Source of the DNA: Ruoffia sp044336205
GTDB taxonomy: Bacteria > Bacillota > Bacilli > Lactobacillales > Aerococcaceae
Direction of reading: 5' to 3'
NCBI GenBank assembly: GCA_044336205.1
Contig: CP172318.1
Coordinates: 1,488,001 to 1,552,000 of the forward strand
DNA: 64,000 nucleotides
Position numbers and translations under genes: made by a program. A model generated the notes under the pieces. That model saw only the letters and a program-made list of their open reading frames with translations. It was not told where the DNA came from and did not search any database. Positions 8,666 through 16,489 of the stretch are shown one piece after another. Every line of letters starts with the position of its first letter. Within the stretch, counting starts at the first letter, position 1.

Positions 8666-9622
8666 TTAGCGACTTGTATCAAAAGGTCTAACCATTGATT
8701 CAATCTCTTCACGTTGTGATTCTAAAAATGGTGGCAATGATAAGCTTTCACCTAAAGTTTCGTATGGTTCGTCTCCCATGAAACCAGGTCCGTCTGTCGA
8801 TATTTCAATTAAAATATGGCCGATTCTTGCATATAGTGCTTCAAAGAAGAACCGATCTACCCAACCAGAATGACGAATGCCTAATTGGTTATACTTAGCT
8901 TCCCATGCCTTAATTGCTTTATGGTCTTCAACTCGGAATGAAACGTGGTGAACTTCACCGTATCCTTGTATTCCGACAGGTGTTTTCTCATCTCGACGTA
9001 CAATAACTTGTCCTCCATGACCTCCTTCACCCATCTCAAAGACTGAAACATCTTCTTTGTCAATAATGAGTCTCATATTATAGATAACTTCCATTAATTG
9101 TTTGAAATCATCAAAATAACTCACAGTTATTTCAATAGGTCCTAATCCATAAATAGCCTTATCTTCTGGTACGGGACCACTTTTCCATGGAATACCTGCT
9201 TCTACACCTTCATTATTCTCGTCAGAGAACAGGCGGTATCGTTGTCCATCTTCCTCTTCAAATTCGAAGACTTTTGCACCGAATAATTCAGTAATTTCAC
9301 CACGATTTACACCAAATTCATCTAAGCGATTAGCATAGTATTCTAAAGCCTCATCATTAGGAACTCTTAGACCGATTCGACTTATCGAGTTAGACCCGTA
9401 AACTCCTGATGGAATTCCAGGAAAATCAAAGAAAGTTAAATCAGTTCCAGGTGAACCTACATCATCGGCGAAAAATGTGTGATATGTTTGAATATCATCT
9501 TGATTAACTGTTTTCTTAACTAACCTCATTCCTAAAATTTCTGTAATAAATTTATAATTTCTTTCTGCACTATTTGTAATAGCTGTAACGTGGTGAATTC
9601 CTTTTAATTTGTGATCTGACAT
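8666..9622 (-). CDS. Ring-cleaving dioxygenase, MhqO/MhqA-like, two VOC domains
   Basis: I take the ATG at 9622 (318 residues), because AAAGGAG lies 9 bases upstream and the protein then begins MSDHKLKGIHHVTAI. The longer frame from 9664 would overlap marR. Metal-site candidates are the first His of IHHVTA, the His of GEVHHVSFRV, and the Glu of HILIEIST. Bacillus relatives are induced by catechol and hydroquinones, and are believed to cleave or scavenge them. The RBS lies inside the last codons of marR, so translation is probably coupled. A paralogue follows downstream. Confidence 0.85.
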   Translation of the reverse strand: MSDHKLKGIHHVTAITNSAERNYKFITEILGMRLVKKTVNQDDIQTYHTFFADDVGSPGTDLTFFDFPGIPSGVYGSNSISRIGLRVPNDEALEYYANRLDEFGVNRGEITELFGAKVFEFEEEDGQRYRLFSDENNEGVEAGIPWKSGPVPEDKAIYGLGPIEITVSYFDDFKQLMEVIYNMRLIIDKEDVSVFEMGEGGHGGQVIVRRDEKTPVGIQGYGEVHHVSFRVEDHKAIKAWEAKYNQLGIRHSGWVDRFFFEALYARIGHILIEISTDGPGFMGDEPYETLGESLSLPPFLESQREEIESMVRPFDTSR

Positions 9623-9626
9623 TATT

Positions 9627-10076
9627 TTATTCTCCTTTACTTGGTTGATTGATTTTAATTCCATTCATTTTCTTAAGTAAAATCCGTAGTTGTATTAATT
9701 CATCATCTGTTAACTTTCCAAAACTTTCTGTAATTAAATCCGCATGAGCTGGGAAGATATCTTCAATGAGTTGTCTTCCTTCATCAGTCAGTGATGCATA
9801 AGTAATTCTTCGATCCTTTTGGTCTGTAATCCGTTCAACAAAGCCTTTCTCACATAATTTATCAATTAAATATGTGGTACTACTGCTTGCAATCAGTATT
9901 CTCTCTTTTATTTGTTGAATTGGCTGAGGTCCACGATTGAATAATAATTCTAAAACCGCAAATTCATTCAAATTAAGTCCATGTCGGCGTGTATCTTTTC
10001 TAACAACTTTCTCCAACAATTCACTCGTACGTCTTACTCCAACAAAAGCTTTAAGTGATTCTTCTTTCCTGTTCAT
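9627..10076 (-). CDS. MarR family transcriptional regulator (MhqR-like)
   Basis: With the ATG at 10076 (AGGAGG ten bases upstream) the protein has 149 residues. A longer in-frame start at 10154 would run through the operator. The winged helix is clear: LNLNEFAVLELLFNRG, then a recognition-helix region IASSSTTYLIDKLCEKGFVERI and the wing DQKDRRITYASLTDEG. Genome context (two ring-cleavage dioxygenase-like genes, flavin reductase and MhqD-like hydrolase in one operon) matches the Bacillus MhqR regulon. It most likely represses its own operon until quinone-like electrophiles appear. Confidence 0.85.
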   Translation of the reverse strand: MNRKEESLKAFVGVRRTSELLEKVVRKDTRRHGLNLNEFAVLELLFNRGPQPIQQIKERILIASSSTTYLIDKLCEKGFVERITDQKDRRITYASLTDEGRQLIEDIFPAHADLITESFGKLTDDELIQLRILLKKMNGIKINQPSKGE

Positions 10077-10097
10077 ATTTATTATGCCTCCTATTTT

Positions 10098-10115
10098 TAT
10101 CTCGAAATAGAGATA
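10098..10115. promoter_or_regulatory. MhqR-type operator (inverted repeat)
   Basis: The 18-mer TATCTCGAAATAGAGATA has arms TATCTC/GAGATA and lies between the promoter and the RBS of the marR operon. On the coding strand it reads like the MhqR consensus I remember from Bacillus (ATCT...TTCGAGATAAAA). A bound repressor here would block transcription. Confidence 0.75.
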
Positions 10116-10130
10116 TTTAATTAAAAAATA

Positions 10131-10173
10131 TCGAATTCGAATTAATATTAACACCCAATGTTTATTAGGTCAA
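10131..10173 (-). promoter_or_regulatory. Promoter of the marR-mhq operon with a second palindrome
   Basis: On the minus strand TTGACC (10173-10168) and TAATAT (10150-10145) are separated by exactly 17 bases. The perfect palindrome TCGAATTCGA (10131-10140) sits directly downstream of the -10 element, where a repressor could act. Confidence 0.75.
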
Positions 10174-10251
10174 TCATTAAGTAATTCTTTAAATGAACAA
10201 ATTTAATCATCTCGAATATTGTCCAACTAGAAGGCTTTTTTCTTTTACCTC

Positions 10252-10265
10252 TAATTCGAATTAAT
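10252..10265. promoter_or_regulatory. Palindrome TAATTCGAATTA, possible second MarR site
   Basis: The 12-base palindrome at 10252-10263 is part of a 12-mer, ATTCGAATTAAT (10254-10265), which repeats exactly at 10135-10146 next to the marR promoter. A half-site ATCTCGAAT lies at 10209-10217. Together these suggest several binding positions in the divergent intergenic region. Confidence 0.45.
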
Positions 10266-10326
10266 TGTAATATGAGAGCTCTTTTACTTTAAGTCATTAT
10301 GACATAAATTTGAATGTAATTCTAAT

Positions 10327-10355
10327 TTGACACAGATTTTATTTACTGTTATCTT
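10327..10355 (+). promoter_or_regulatory. Promoter of the YggS gene
   Basis: TTGACA (10327-10332) and TATCTT (10350-10355) are spaced by 17 bases and point toward the YggS-family gene. Confidence 0.65.
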
Positions 10356-10406
10356 CAATGAATAGCTACATAACAACTACAATACATTATTAAAGGAATG
10401 ATTATA

Positions 10407-11093
10407 TTGGATATGAAAGAGCAACTTAAAAAGAATAAAGCAAACATTGAATATATCGTCAAAGAAAATATCAGTAAAAACACACCTTCCCCAACAATTG
10501 TCGCTGTAACCAAATCTGTAGACAGTAAAACTATGGAGTTATTATATCAAGCAGGTCAACGACATTTTGCAGAGAACCGCCCTGATATGTTGATAAGTAA
10601 AAAAGAGAGTTTATCTCATTTAGGTGATGATATAATATGGCACTTCATAGGTAACCTTCAAAGTAGACCTGTAAGAAAAATTATTAATGACATTGACTAC
10701 TTACACTCTCTTGATCGGATGAGTTTGGCTAAAGAGATTCAAAAGCGCGCTGACAAAACAATTAATTGCTTCTTGCAAGTGAATGTGAGTGGTGAAAATA
10801 GTAAATCTGGTTTTAAACCCGAAGAATTATCCCAAACTATAGAAGACATGAGTCAATATGATAAGATTAACATTGTAGGATTAATGACAATGGCACCCAT
10901 TGACGCTACTGAAGAGGAATTACACCAATACTTTGGAGAACTTAAATCTTTGCAAGAAAACATCCAAAAACTAGCTCTTCCTTATGCTCCTTGTACAGAG
11001 TTAAGTATGGGTATGAGTCAGGATTATCCAATTGCTACACAAGAAGGTGCTACATACCTAAGAATCGGAAGTGCCTTCTTCAAGAATATATAA
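10407..11093 (+). CDS. YggS family PLP-binding protein (PLP homeostasis)
   Basis: The 228-residue protein is the alanine-racemase-like fold I PLP-binding protein YggS/YlmE. Signature stretches are IVAVTKSVDSKTMELLYQAG (the K binds PLP), FAENRPDML, WHFIGNLQSRPVRKI and ELSMGMSQDY near the C-terminus. These proteins buffer PLP and affect amino-acid metabolism rather than catalyse a known reaction. I choose the TTG at 10407 since AAAGGA directly touches the ATG at 10398 but is nine bases before the TTG; an ATG at 10413 is another option. Confidence 0.88.
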   Translation: MDMKEQLKKNKANIEYIVKENISKNTPSPTIVAVTKSVDSKTMELLYQAGQRHFAENRPDMLISKKESLSHLGDDIIWHFIGNLQSRPVRKIINDIDYLHSLDRMSLAKEIQKRADKTINCFLQVNVSGENSKSGFKPEELSQTIEDMSQYDKINIVGLMTMAPIDATEEELHQYFGELKSLQENIQKLALPYAPCTELSMGMSQDYPIATQEGATYLRIGSAFFKNI

Positions 11094-11140
11094 TCACTGC
11101 ACTAGGTGATTCATTCATATAAGTCTATACGCTAAAAAAA

Positions 11141-11192
11141 GCTGCTCACTAACTGTTAAATAGGATGTTCACAGTTAGTGAGCAGCTTTTTA
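11141..11192. terminator. Bidirectional terminator
   Basis: A perfect 16-base stem (11141-11156 with 11171-11186) is flanked by A7 on the left and T5 on the right. It serves the convergent YggS gene and nrdDG operon. Confidence 0.92.
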
Positions 11193-11224
11193 TTTAATCA
11201 TAAATTTTTACTGTATTACTATTC

Positions 11225-11797
11225 TTAATAATATGGTTGACCATTAGACTGTGTCCAGAGCACCACTTGATCTTGATTAATACTTTCTTTAACATCAATA
11301 ATTCTTTGATTGTAACTCCCGCGATATTGTCTCGTCAAATCTTTCTTTTCAATATCAAACCTTCCATCCACAAGCACATCAACGAGCGATAGTAATTCAA
11401 GTTTATCCTCGGAATCTGACATCAATTCTTCCCAAGTATATCCCGTCCATGACCAAATATCTTTAGTATCGCCGAATCTTTGACGCACTGCTCGACATAA
11501 TGGAATTAATACATTCGTATTCAACATTGGCTCACCACCTAATAGAGTTAAACCTTGACAATACGATGCGGCTAAATCATCTAATATTCGTTCTTGAAGT
11601 TCCTCAGTATAATCAAAACCATAATTAAAATTTTGGGCCACACGATTATAGCAACCGATACAAGCAAAAGGACATCCACTGACATAGATGCTACACCGGA
11701 CTCCTTCCCCATCTACAAAATTATATGGCTTATAATCAGCAATCTTACCTAAGCTTAAGTCTTTAGCTAACCATTCTTTTGGTTTTGGATTTCTCAT
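11225..11797 (-). CDS. nrdG: Anaerobic ribonucleoside-triphosphate reductase activating protein
   Basis: This 190-residue radical-SAM enzyme installs the glycyl radical on NrdD. The [4Fe-4S] cysteines are in SGCPFACIGCYN (CX3CX2C) near residue 40, and the SAM-site glycines are in LLGGEPML. Its ATG overlaps the stop of nrdD in the ATGA arrangement, so translation is coupled. Length is normal. Its essential partner nrdD is frameshifted in this sequence, which argues that at least that lesion may be a sequence error. Confidence 0.93.
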   Translation of the reverse strand: MRNPKPKEWLAKDLSLGKIADYKPYNFVDGEGVRCSIYVSGCPFACIGCYNRVAQNFNYGFDYTEELQERILDDLAASYCQGLTLLGGEPMLNTNVLIPLCRAVRQRFGDTKDIWSWTGYTWEELMSDSEDKLELLSLVDVLVDGRFDIEKKDLTRQYRGSYNQRIIDVKESINQDQVVLWTQSNGQPYY

Positions 11798-14047
11798 AGG
11801 TCAAAACTCCTTGCGTCATTGACTTCCTTAGCTTTATTATTTCTTCTATGTTCAATCACTGATGACGGAATATGTTTCACACGAGCTTTGATTTCTTTAT
11901 GACGTCCAGCAACCATGGGTCTTTTTTGTGGATTACCTAGATAACCGCATGTACGTTTAACAACATCCGATGTTTCAGGATTAACATTCCCACATTGAGG
12001 ACAACGAAAACCTCTTTCTGTTGCTTCAAACTCTCCATCAAATTGACATTCATAACAATGATCAATTGGTGTATTGCTTCCTAAGTAGCCAACTTTATCA
12101 TAAGCATAATCCCAAACTGCCTCTAAGGCTTTTGGATTTTGTCTCATATTAGGATATTCACAATAATGGATAAACCCTCCGCTACAATACACTGGATACT
12201 CTTTTTCAAAATCAATCTTTTCAAATGGTGTTGGATTCTTTCTAACATCATAATGGAATGAGTTTGTATAATAATCTTTATCCGTAACATCTTTAATTGA
12301 TCCAAAAATTTCCTTATCAATACGACAGAATCGATCAGTTAAACTTTCAGATGGGGTACTATATACACTAAAATGATAGCCGTATTTTTCGCCTAAAGCA
12401 TCTGCTTTCTGCTTTAATTTTTTTAGAATATCTATAGTAAAGGCCTTAGCTTCAGCATTTTTTTCCCATTGACCGCCATAAAAGATTGATGCCACTTCGT
12501 ATAAACCAATATAGCCTAAGGAAACAGTGGCTCTTTTGTGCTTGAATAGTTCATCAACTGCATCTGTCCCGTCTAATCGATTCCCAAAAGCTCCATGCTG
12601 ATAAAGAATTGGTGCACTTTCAGGCTTTGCTTCTTTAACTCGTTCAACTCGATATACTAAGGCATCTGCTACTATCTCTAATCTTTCGTCCAATAATCTC
12701 CAGAAATCATTAATATTTGACGCTGTTTCTATTGCAATTCTTGGCAAGTTTAATGTAACTACGCCAAGATTCATTCGCCCATCATTAACTTCAACTCCTT
12801 GTTCATCCTTCCAACCTTGGAGGAATGAACGACATCCCATAGGCACTTTGAAGCTTCCTTGTCAATTCAATTAATTTATCATACATTAATACGTCGGGAT
12901 ACATCCGTTTCGTTGAACATTCTATCGCTAATTGTTTAATGTCATAATTTGGATCAGTTTGATTTAAGTTAACACCATCTCTTAATGTAAATACTAATTT
13001 AGGGAAAATTGCTGTGCGTTTTTCTTTCCCTAAGCCTTCAATGCGAACTTTTAGAATTGCTTTTTGTATCTCTCTTTCAACCCAACTGGTTCCTAAGCCA
13101 AAACCTAAAGTAGTAAAAGGCGTTTGTCCTTGAGAAGTATATAATGTATTGATCTCATATTCCAAACTTTGCATGGCATCGTAAATATCCTTTTTTGTCT
13201 TGGCCATCGCAAATTCTTCTTGTTTAGTCGGGTTTTCAATCCATTCCTTCGCAAGCTGACGATTCTTTTCTAAATTTTTAAACGCATAAGGTGCTAGAAT
13301 CTCATCCACTCGGTTAGCACTTGTCCCACCATATTGACTGCTAGCGACATTGGCAATTATTTGAGCCATTTGTGCTGTAGCTGTCTGTATTGATTGTGGG
13401 GATTCAACTTGTGCATTACCTATTGTAAATCCATCTTCAAACATTGTTTTAAAATCAATTAAACTACAGTTCGTCATTGGCATATACGGATGATAATCTA
13501 AGTCATGAAAGTGAATTTGCCCTTTTAAATGAGCATTCGCAACATGAGGTGGTAGCATTTGTAAACCAAGGGCTTTAGCAGCGACACCAGCAGTTAAATC
13601 TCGCTGAGTATTAAATACTCTACTGTCTTTATTCGCATTCTCATTAACAAGCGTTTCATCTTTAGCCATTAAATCTTTCATTCGCTCATTGATATTTATC
13701 GCATTCGCTCTTTCTTTATCACGACGACTCCGATAAGCTATGTAAGCATCCGCAATTTCATTCCAGTTTGATGCTAACAATCGACCTTCTGTGACCATTT
13801 GAACTTCATTAATTGTTACTTCTTGACCATAACGTTCGACAAGTTCTTCTAATATTTCTTGGACAATGTCTTTAAGTTCTAATTCTTTTTCAGTAGTAAC
13901 TCCTTTATCCACTTGAATGATTGCTTTCTTAATCGCTTGTTCTATTTTTGTGGCATTGAATCTTACTAACCTTCCATCTCGTTTAACAACGATAATAGGA
14001 GACTGTCTTTTTAGTTGATTAGTTGTTTTATCCATTAATTCATTCAT
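11794..14047 (-). pseudogene. nrdD: Anaerobic ribonucleoside-triphosphate reductase, one frameshift
   Basis: Two frames together make a full-length NrdD. The N-terminal 414-residue frame (ATP-cone VVKRDGRLVRFN at the start) diverges after YDKLIELT. The rest, beginning GSFKVPMGCRSFLQGW, continues in another frame to 11794. The break is at about 12859-12861, where ACAAGG should read ACAGG. The C-terminal part holds the zinc cysteines (CYEC and CPQC) and the glycyl-radical site RTCGYLG. One extra base is the only defect; otherwise every key element is present. It reduces NTPs to dNTPs anaerobically together with NrdG. Confidence 0.88.
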
Positions 14048-14061
14048 CTAACCATTCCTCT

Positions 14062-14108
14062 CATCAATATATCGTGATTAAAACCAATACTACCACAACA
14101 TATTGTGT
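14062..14108. promoter_or_regulatory. Tandem NrdR boxes upstream of nrdD
   Basis: CCACAACATATTGTGT (14093-14108) matches the NrdR consensus ACACWATATATWGTGT at 14 of 16 positions. A weaker box, CATCAATATATCGTGA, is at 14062-14077. The centres are exactly 31 bp apart, the usual three-turn spacing of NrdR boxes. A TAGTAT -10-like element lies between them on the minus strand. Confidence 0.75.
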
Positions 14109-14193
14109 TTATCCATCTTTTATAAATAATATTTATATTAATTTTTAATCATCATAAAATAGTGAATTAATAAATTGATACTCATTAGAAGCA

Positions 14194-14230
14194 AAAAGGA
14201 CTCTTAGCCATGAATGCTCAGAATCCTTTT
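14194..14230 (-). terminator. Terminator downstream of the decayed dehydrogenase
   Basis: On the minus strand AAAGGATTCTGAGC pairs with GCTAAGAGTCCTTT (one mismatch and one G-U) and is followed by T5. It ends the transcript of the broken genes to its right. Confidence 0.7.
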
Positions 14231-14267
14231 ATTAATTTATTATCTATTTATTAAGTTTTATAGTTTA

Positions 14268-14663
14268 CCTTCAATAAAAGCTAAAGTATTGTCAAAGGCA
14301 ATTCGAGATCTTTACTGCATCCCTTCATTAGTTAAGAAACAAATATGAAGCGTTAATACTGTATTTTTGGCATGTAATAATTGATAATCAGCAAGTATTG
14401 TTGGGCTCCATATCGAACATATCGATAACTGTTCCTCCAATCTTCCCTTCATTCAAAGCGTCTGCTAATGTAGCATTATCAACAATTGTACCTCTTGAAC
14501 AATTAATTAAAATCACACTCACTTTCATCAATTGCAGTTTTTCAGCAGAGATCAAACCTTTTGTTGTTTGTAATAATGGTAAGTACAAACTAACTATATG
14601 AGCTTTAGTTAGTCTTTCATATAAGGTAAAATAACTAATTTCCAAATTATTCGCTTCTACCAT
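14268..14663 (-). pseudogene. Remnant of a D-2-hydroxyacid dehydrogenase (C-terminal part)
   Basis: The main frame (14388-14663) shows the NAD-binding half of a D-2-hydroxyacid dehydrogenase, with LTKAHIVSLYLPLLQTTKGL and the family motif INCSRGTIVDNATLADAL. After MEPN the sequence shifts frame and continues as PILADYQLLHAKNTVLTLH. It then meets a stop codon, and finally reads IAFDNTLAFIEGKL before the TAA at 14270-14268. The N-terminal catalytic half and the GXGXXG loop are absent, because the neighbouring VOC remnant abuts directly. This is a truly decayed gene with several lesions. Confidence 0.8.
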
Positions 14664-15098
14664 TATTCGATAACTAACATATTGCGTTCTTCGAACTTAC
14701 AACTATCAGCATAAGCAACATCCAAATAGTATAACTTTCAAGGTCTTGAAAGTATCTGCTATATCCACCCCATGAGACTGTCTCTGAAGTTTTTATAATT
14801 GTTCCTACTAAACTCACAACTAATTCGAAAAAGTCGTCGACTTCATTTTTTGTCTTCACATTGATAACTAAGGTAATCCCATAAAATTCTTCAGAAGAAA
14901 GAACTGGCGGATTATGAGGGGTGATATTTTTTGCCAATTCTTCTAATGGAAATAACTCTAACTTACTTCCATCAATATCAAAAAAACAATGGCTAAATTT
15001 AAGTCTTTCTCATAAGTACGAAACTCTAATCCCTTATAAAAAGCTAATGACCCCTTCATATTACGCTCGCCTAAAGCAATAAGACTTATACGATTCAT
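14663..15098 (-). pseudogene. Remnant of a glyoxalase/VOC family protein
   Basis: Reading from an ATG at 15098 gives MNRISLIALGERNMKGSLAF, then a T7 run shifts the frame. The middle (residues ending at GGYSRYFQDLESY) lies in the frame 14674-14937, and a second shift leads to DVAYADSCKFEERNMLVIE ending at 14663. The order and the GGYSxYFxDPxG-like block identify a one-domain VOC protein. At least two indels break it. It overlaps the dehydrogenase remnant end to end, so both decay together. Confidence 0.78.
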
Positions 15099-15136
15099 AT
15101 CTATCATCCTTTGATGGATTATTTTTAATAGTAACC

Positions 15137-15895
15137 TTATTCTTCGTCCTCGGTATCTACCTCATTCATAATACTAATTAATTGAATATTGTTGGCACTG
15201 TCTACTTCTGCGCTTAAATAAGTTAATCCATCAACATTTTTATTATTTCTATACCAAGTATACGTCCATTTATCTTGCTTAAAGTTATAAATTATCTCCG
15301 AAGGTTCACCGATGTGATCAATTAATTCATCCCTTGTTTTTATTCTTCTATCATCTTCTTGTGAGTCTTGCCATTCTTTTACTTCTTCAACTGACATCTT
15401 CAATGGTGTAAAGTTACTTTGGTTCAATACTAGTTTGTTTACTTCAGATAAGTATAAGTCAGTTTCTGATAATTCTTCCTCGGATGCTCTTGTATCATCA
15501 GTTGAATTCTCTGCAGTTGTTTTGCTAATTTCTTCTGCTTTTTTTTCAGAGAAAAAATGGAAATACAAAATAACCGATTCCAAATCATTCATCGAATAAT
15601 ATATTAAATATTCACTCGCTCCAGTCATATAACAATCTGAAGGTTCACCAAACAATTCAATGATATCTTCCTGTTGATGGTCGGTTGAACCTTCCTTGAT
15701 TATTTGTTCGAAATGTTGATTAATCTCATCTAAAGATAGCTGTGAATAATTATCATAAACACCATACCAGCGAATCTCATCCGTATAATCTGTTGATTGA
15801 CTTTCCCCAATAGCAGTAACAGTTACGTTCGCAGATAAAAGTATTACAAGTAAAAATAGCAGTCGAATACCTTTATTTTTTTGATTATTGTTCAT
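15137..15895 (-). CDS. Secreted protein with two BLIP/DUF3862-like repeats, function unknown
   Basis: The 252-residue protein starts with a signal peptide (basic N-terminus, hydrophobic LLFLLVILLSANVTVTA, likely cleavage after VTA) and has no lipobox cysteine. Two similar modules follow: one with DIIELFGEPSDCYM near residue 75 and one with ELIDHIGEPSEIIY near residue 190. Each ends in strands with aromatic YY/YTWY. The GEPS motif after a helix recalls the small BLIP-like/DUF3862 fold found in secreted Firmicutes proteins. An acidic, Ser/Thr/Glu-rich linker (about residues 118-145) joins them. The specific role is unknown. Confidence 0.6.
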   Translation of the reverse strand: MNNNQKNKGIRLLFLLVILLSANVTVTAIGESQSTDYTDEIRWYGVYDNYSQLSLDEINQHFEQIIKEGSTDHQQEDIIELFGEPSDCYMTGASEYLIYYSMNDLESVILYFHFFSEKKAEEISKTTAENSTDDTRASEEELSETDLYLSEVNKLVLNQSNFTPLKMSVEEVKEWQDSQEDDRRIKTRDELIDHIGEPSEIIYNFKQDKWTYTWYRNNKNVDGLTYLSAEVDSANNIQLISIMNEVDTEDEE

Positions 15896-15938
15896 AATAT
15901 CCCCCTACTAACATATTAAGTTTATTATATCACATGTT

Positions 15939-16457
15939 ATCAAGTAGGATACAACTCATTAATTTACTCGTCGACCTCTCACACCACCGTACATATGTTT
16001 TCCATTTACGGCGGTTTAATATCTTGCGTAAGCTGACTCCGTCAACAGCCAACCAGCATGTTTTTTCTGTCATTAGGATAGTTTTTAAGCTTAGTTTGTA
16101 TAAATATTATTCAGTCCTTATCGGTGTACCGCTACTATGACCTCTCCTGACTTCTTACTATTCGTTGTTACTACTTAAGCGTTAGTGACGCCTCCCTAGG
16201 TAAGCGGACTAACCTTCCACTCACACCGGCGCATTTGCTGTATAGGATTCGTGCAGTATTAGACTTTACTTTGTTTAGCAAGCTCGTCTATCCTAATCCA
16301 GCCTTCCTGTACGGTTTCTATTCAGCAGTGCGAGCGTTTTCCTCTGGCTTCCTTCAGATTCTAGCTCACGGTGGGTACCCTTGCCATCAGCTAACAGTTC
16401 CTACTACCAAGCTTGTAGTGAAGTTTCACCACCAAGTTAGCCCCATGCCAGGCTCAC
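15939..16457 (-). mobile_element. Group IIC intron, ORF-less
   Basis: On the minus strand the 519-base element starts GTGAGCCTGGCATGGGGC, followed by the domain I blocks GCAAGGGT and GGAATCTGAAGGAAGC-like sequence. Later come CTTACCTAGGGAGGC and GAAGTCAGGAGAGGTCATAG. Domain V is AACCGCCGTAAATGG...GTACGGTGGTGTGAG (about 16016-15974), then a domain VI and a CTACTTGAT 3' end. These match, from memory, the Oceanobacillus group IIC ribozyme. Domain IV is only about 100 bases, so the reverse transcriptase/maturase is missing. It lies immediately after the T-run of the MATE terminator, the usual IIC target. Boundaries are inferred. Confidence 0.85.
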
Positions 16458-16458
16458 T

Positions 16459-16489
16459 AAAAAAGAACAGCATCCTAAGAATGCTGTTC
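16459..16489 (-). terminator. Terminator overlapping the MATE stop codon
   Basis: On the minus strand GAACAGCAT pairs with ATGCTGTTC around a 7-base loop that contains the TAG stop of the MATE gene. It is followed by T6 and then the intron 5' end. Confidence 0.88.

Noticed and set aside
12840..12870. Programmed frameshifting in nrdD
   Set aside because: No slippery heptamer or downstream stimulatory structure is seen at GACAAGGAAGC; a simple extra base explains it.
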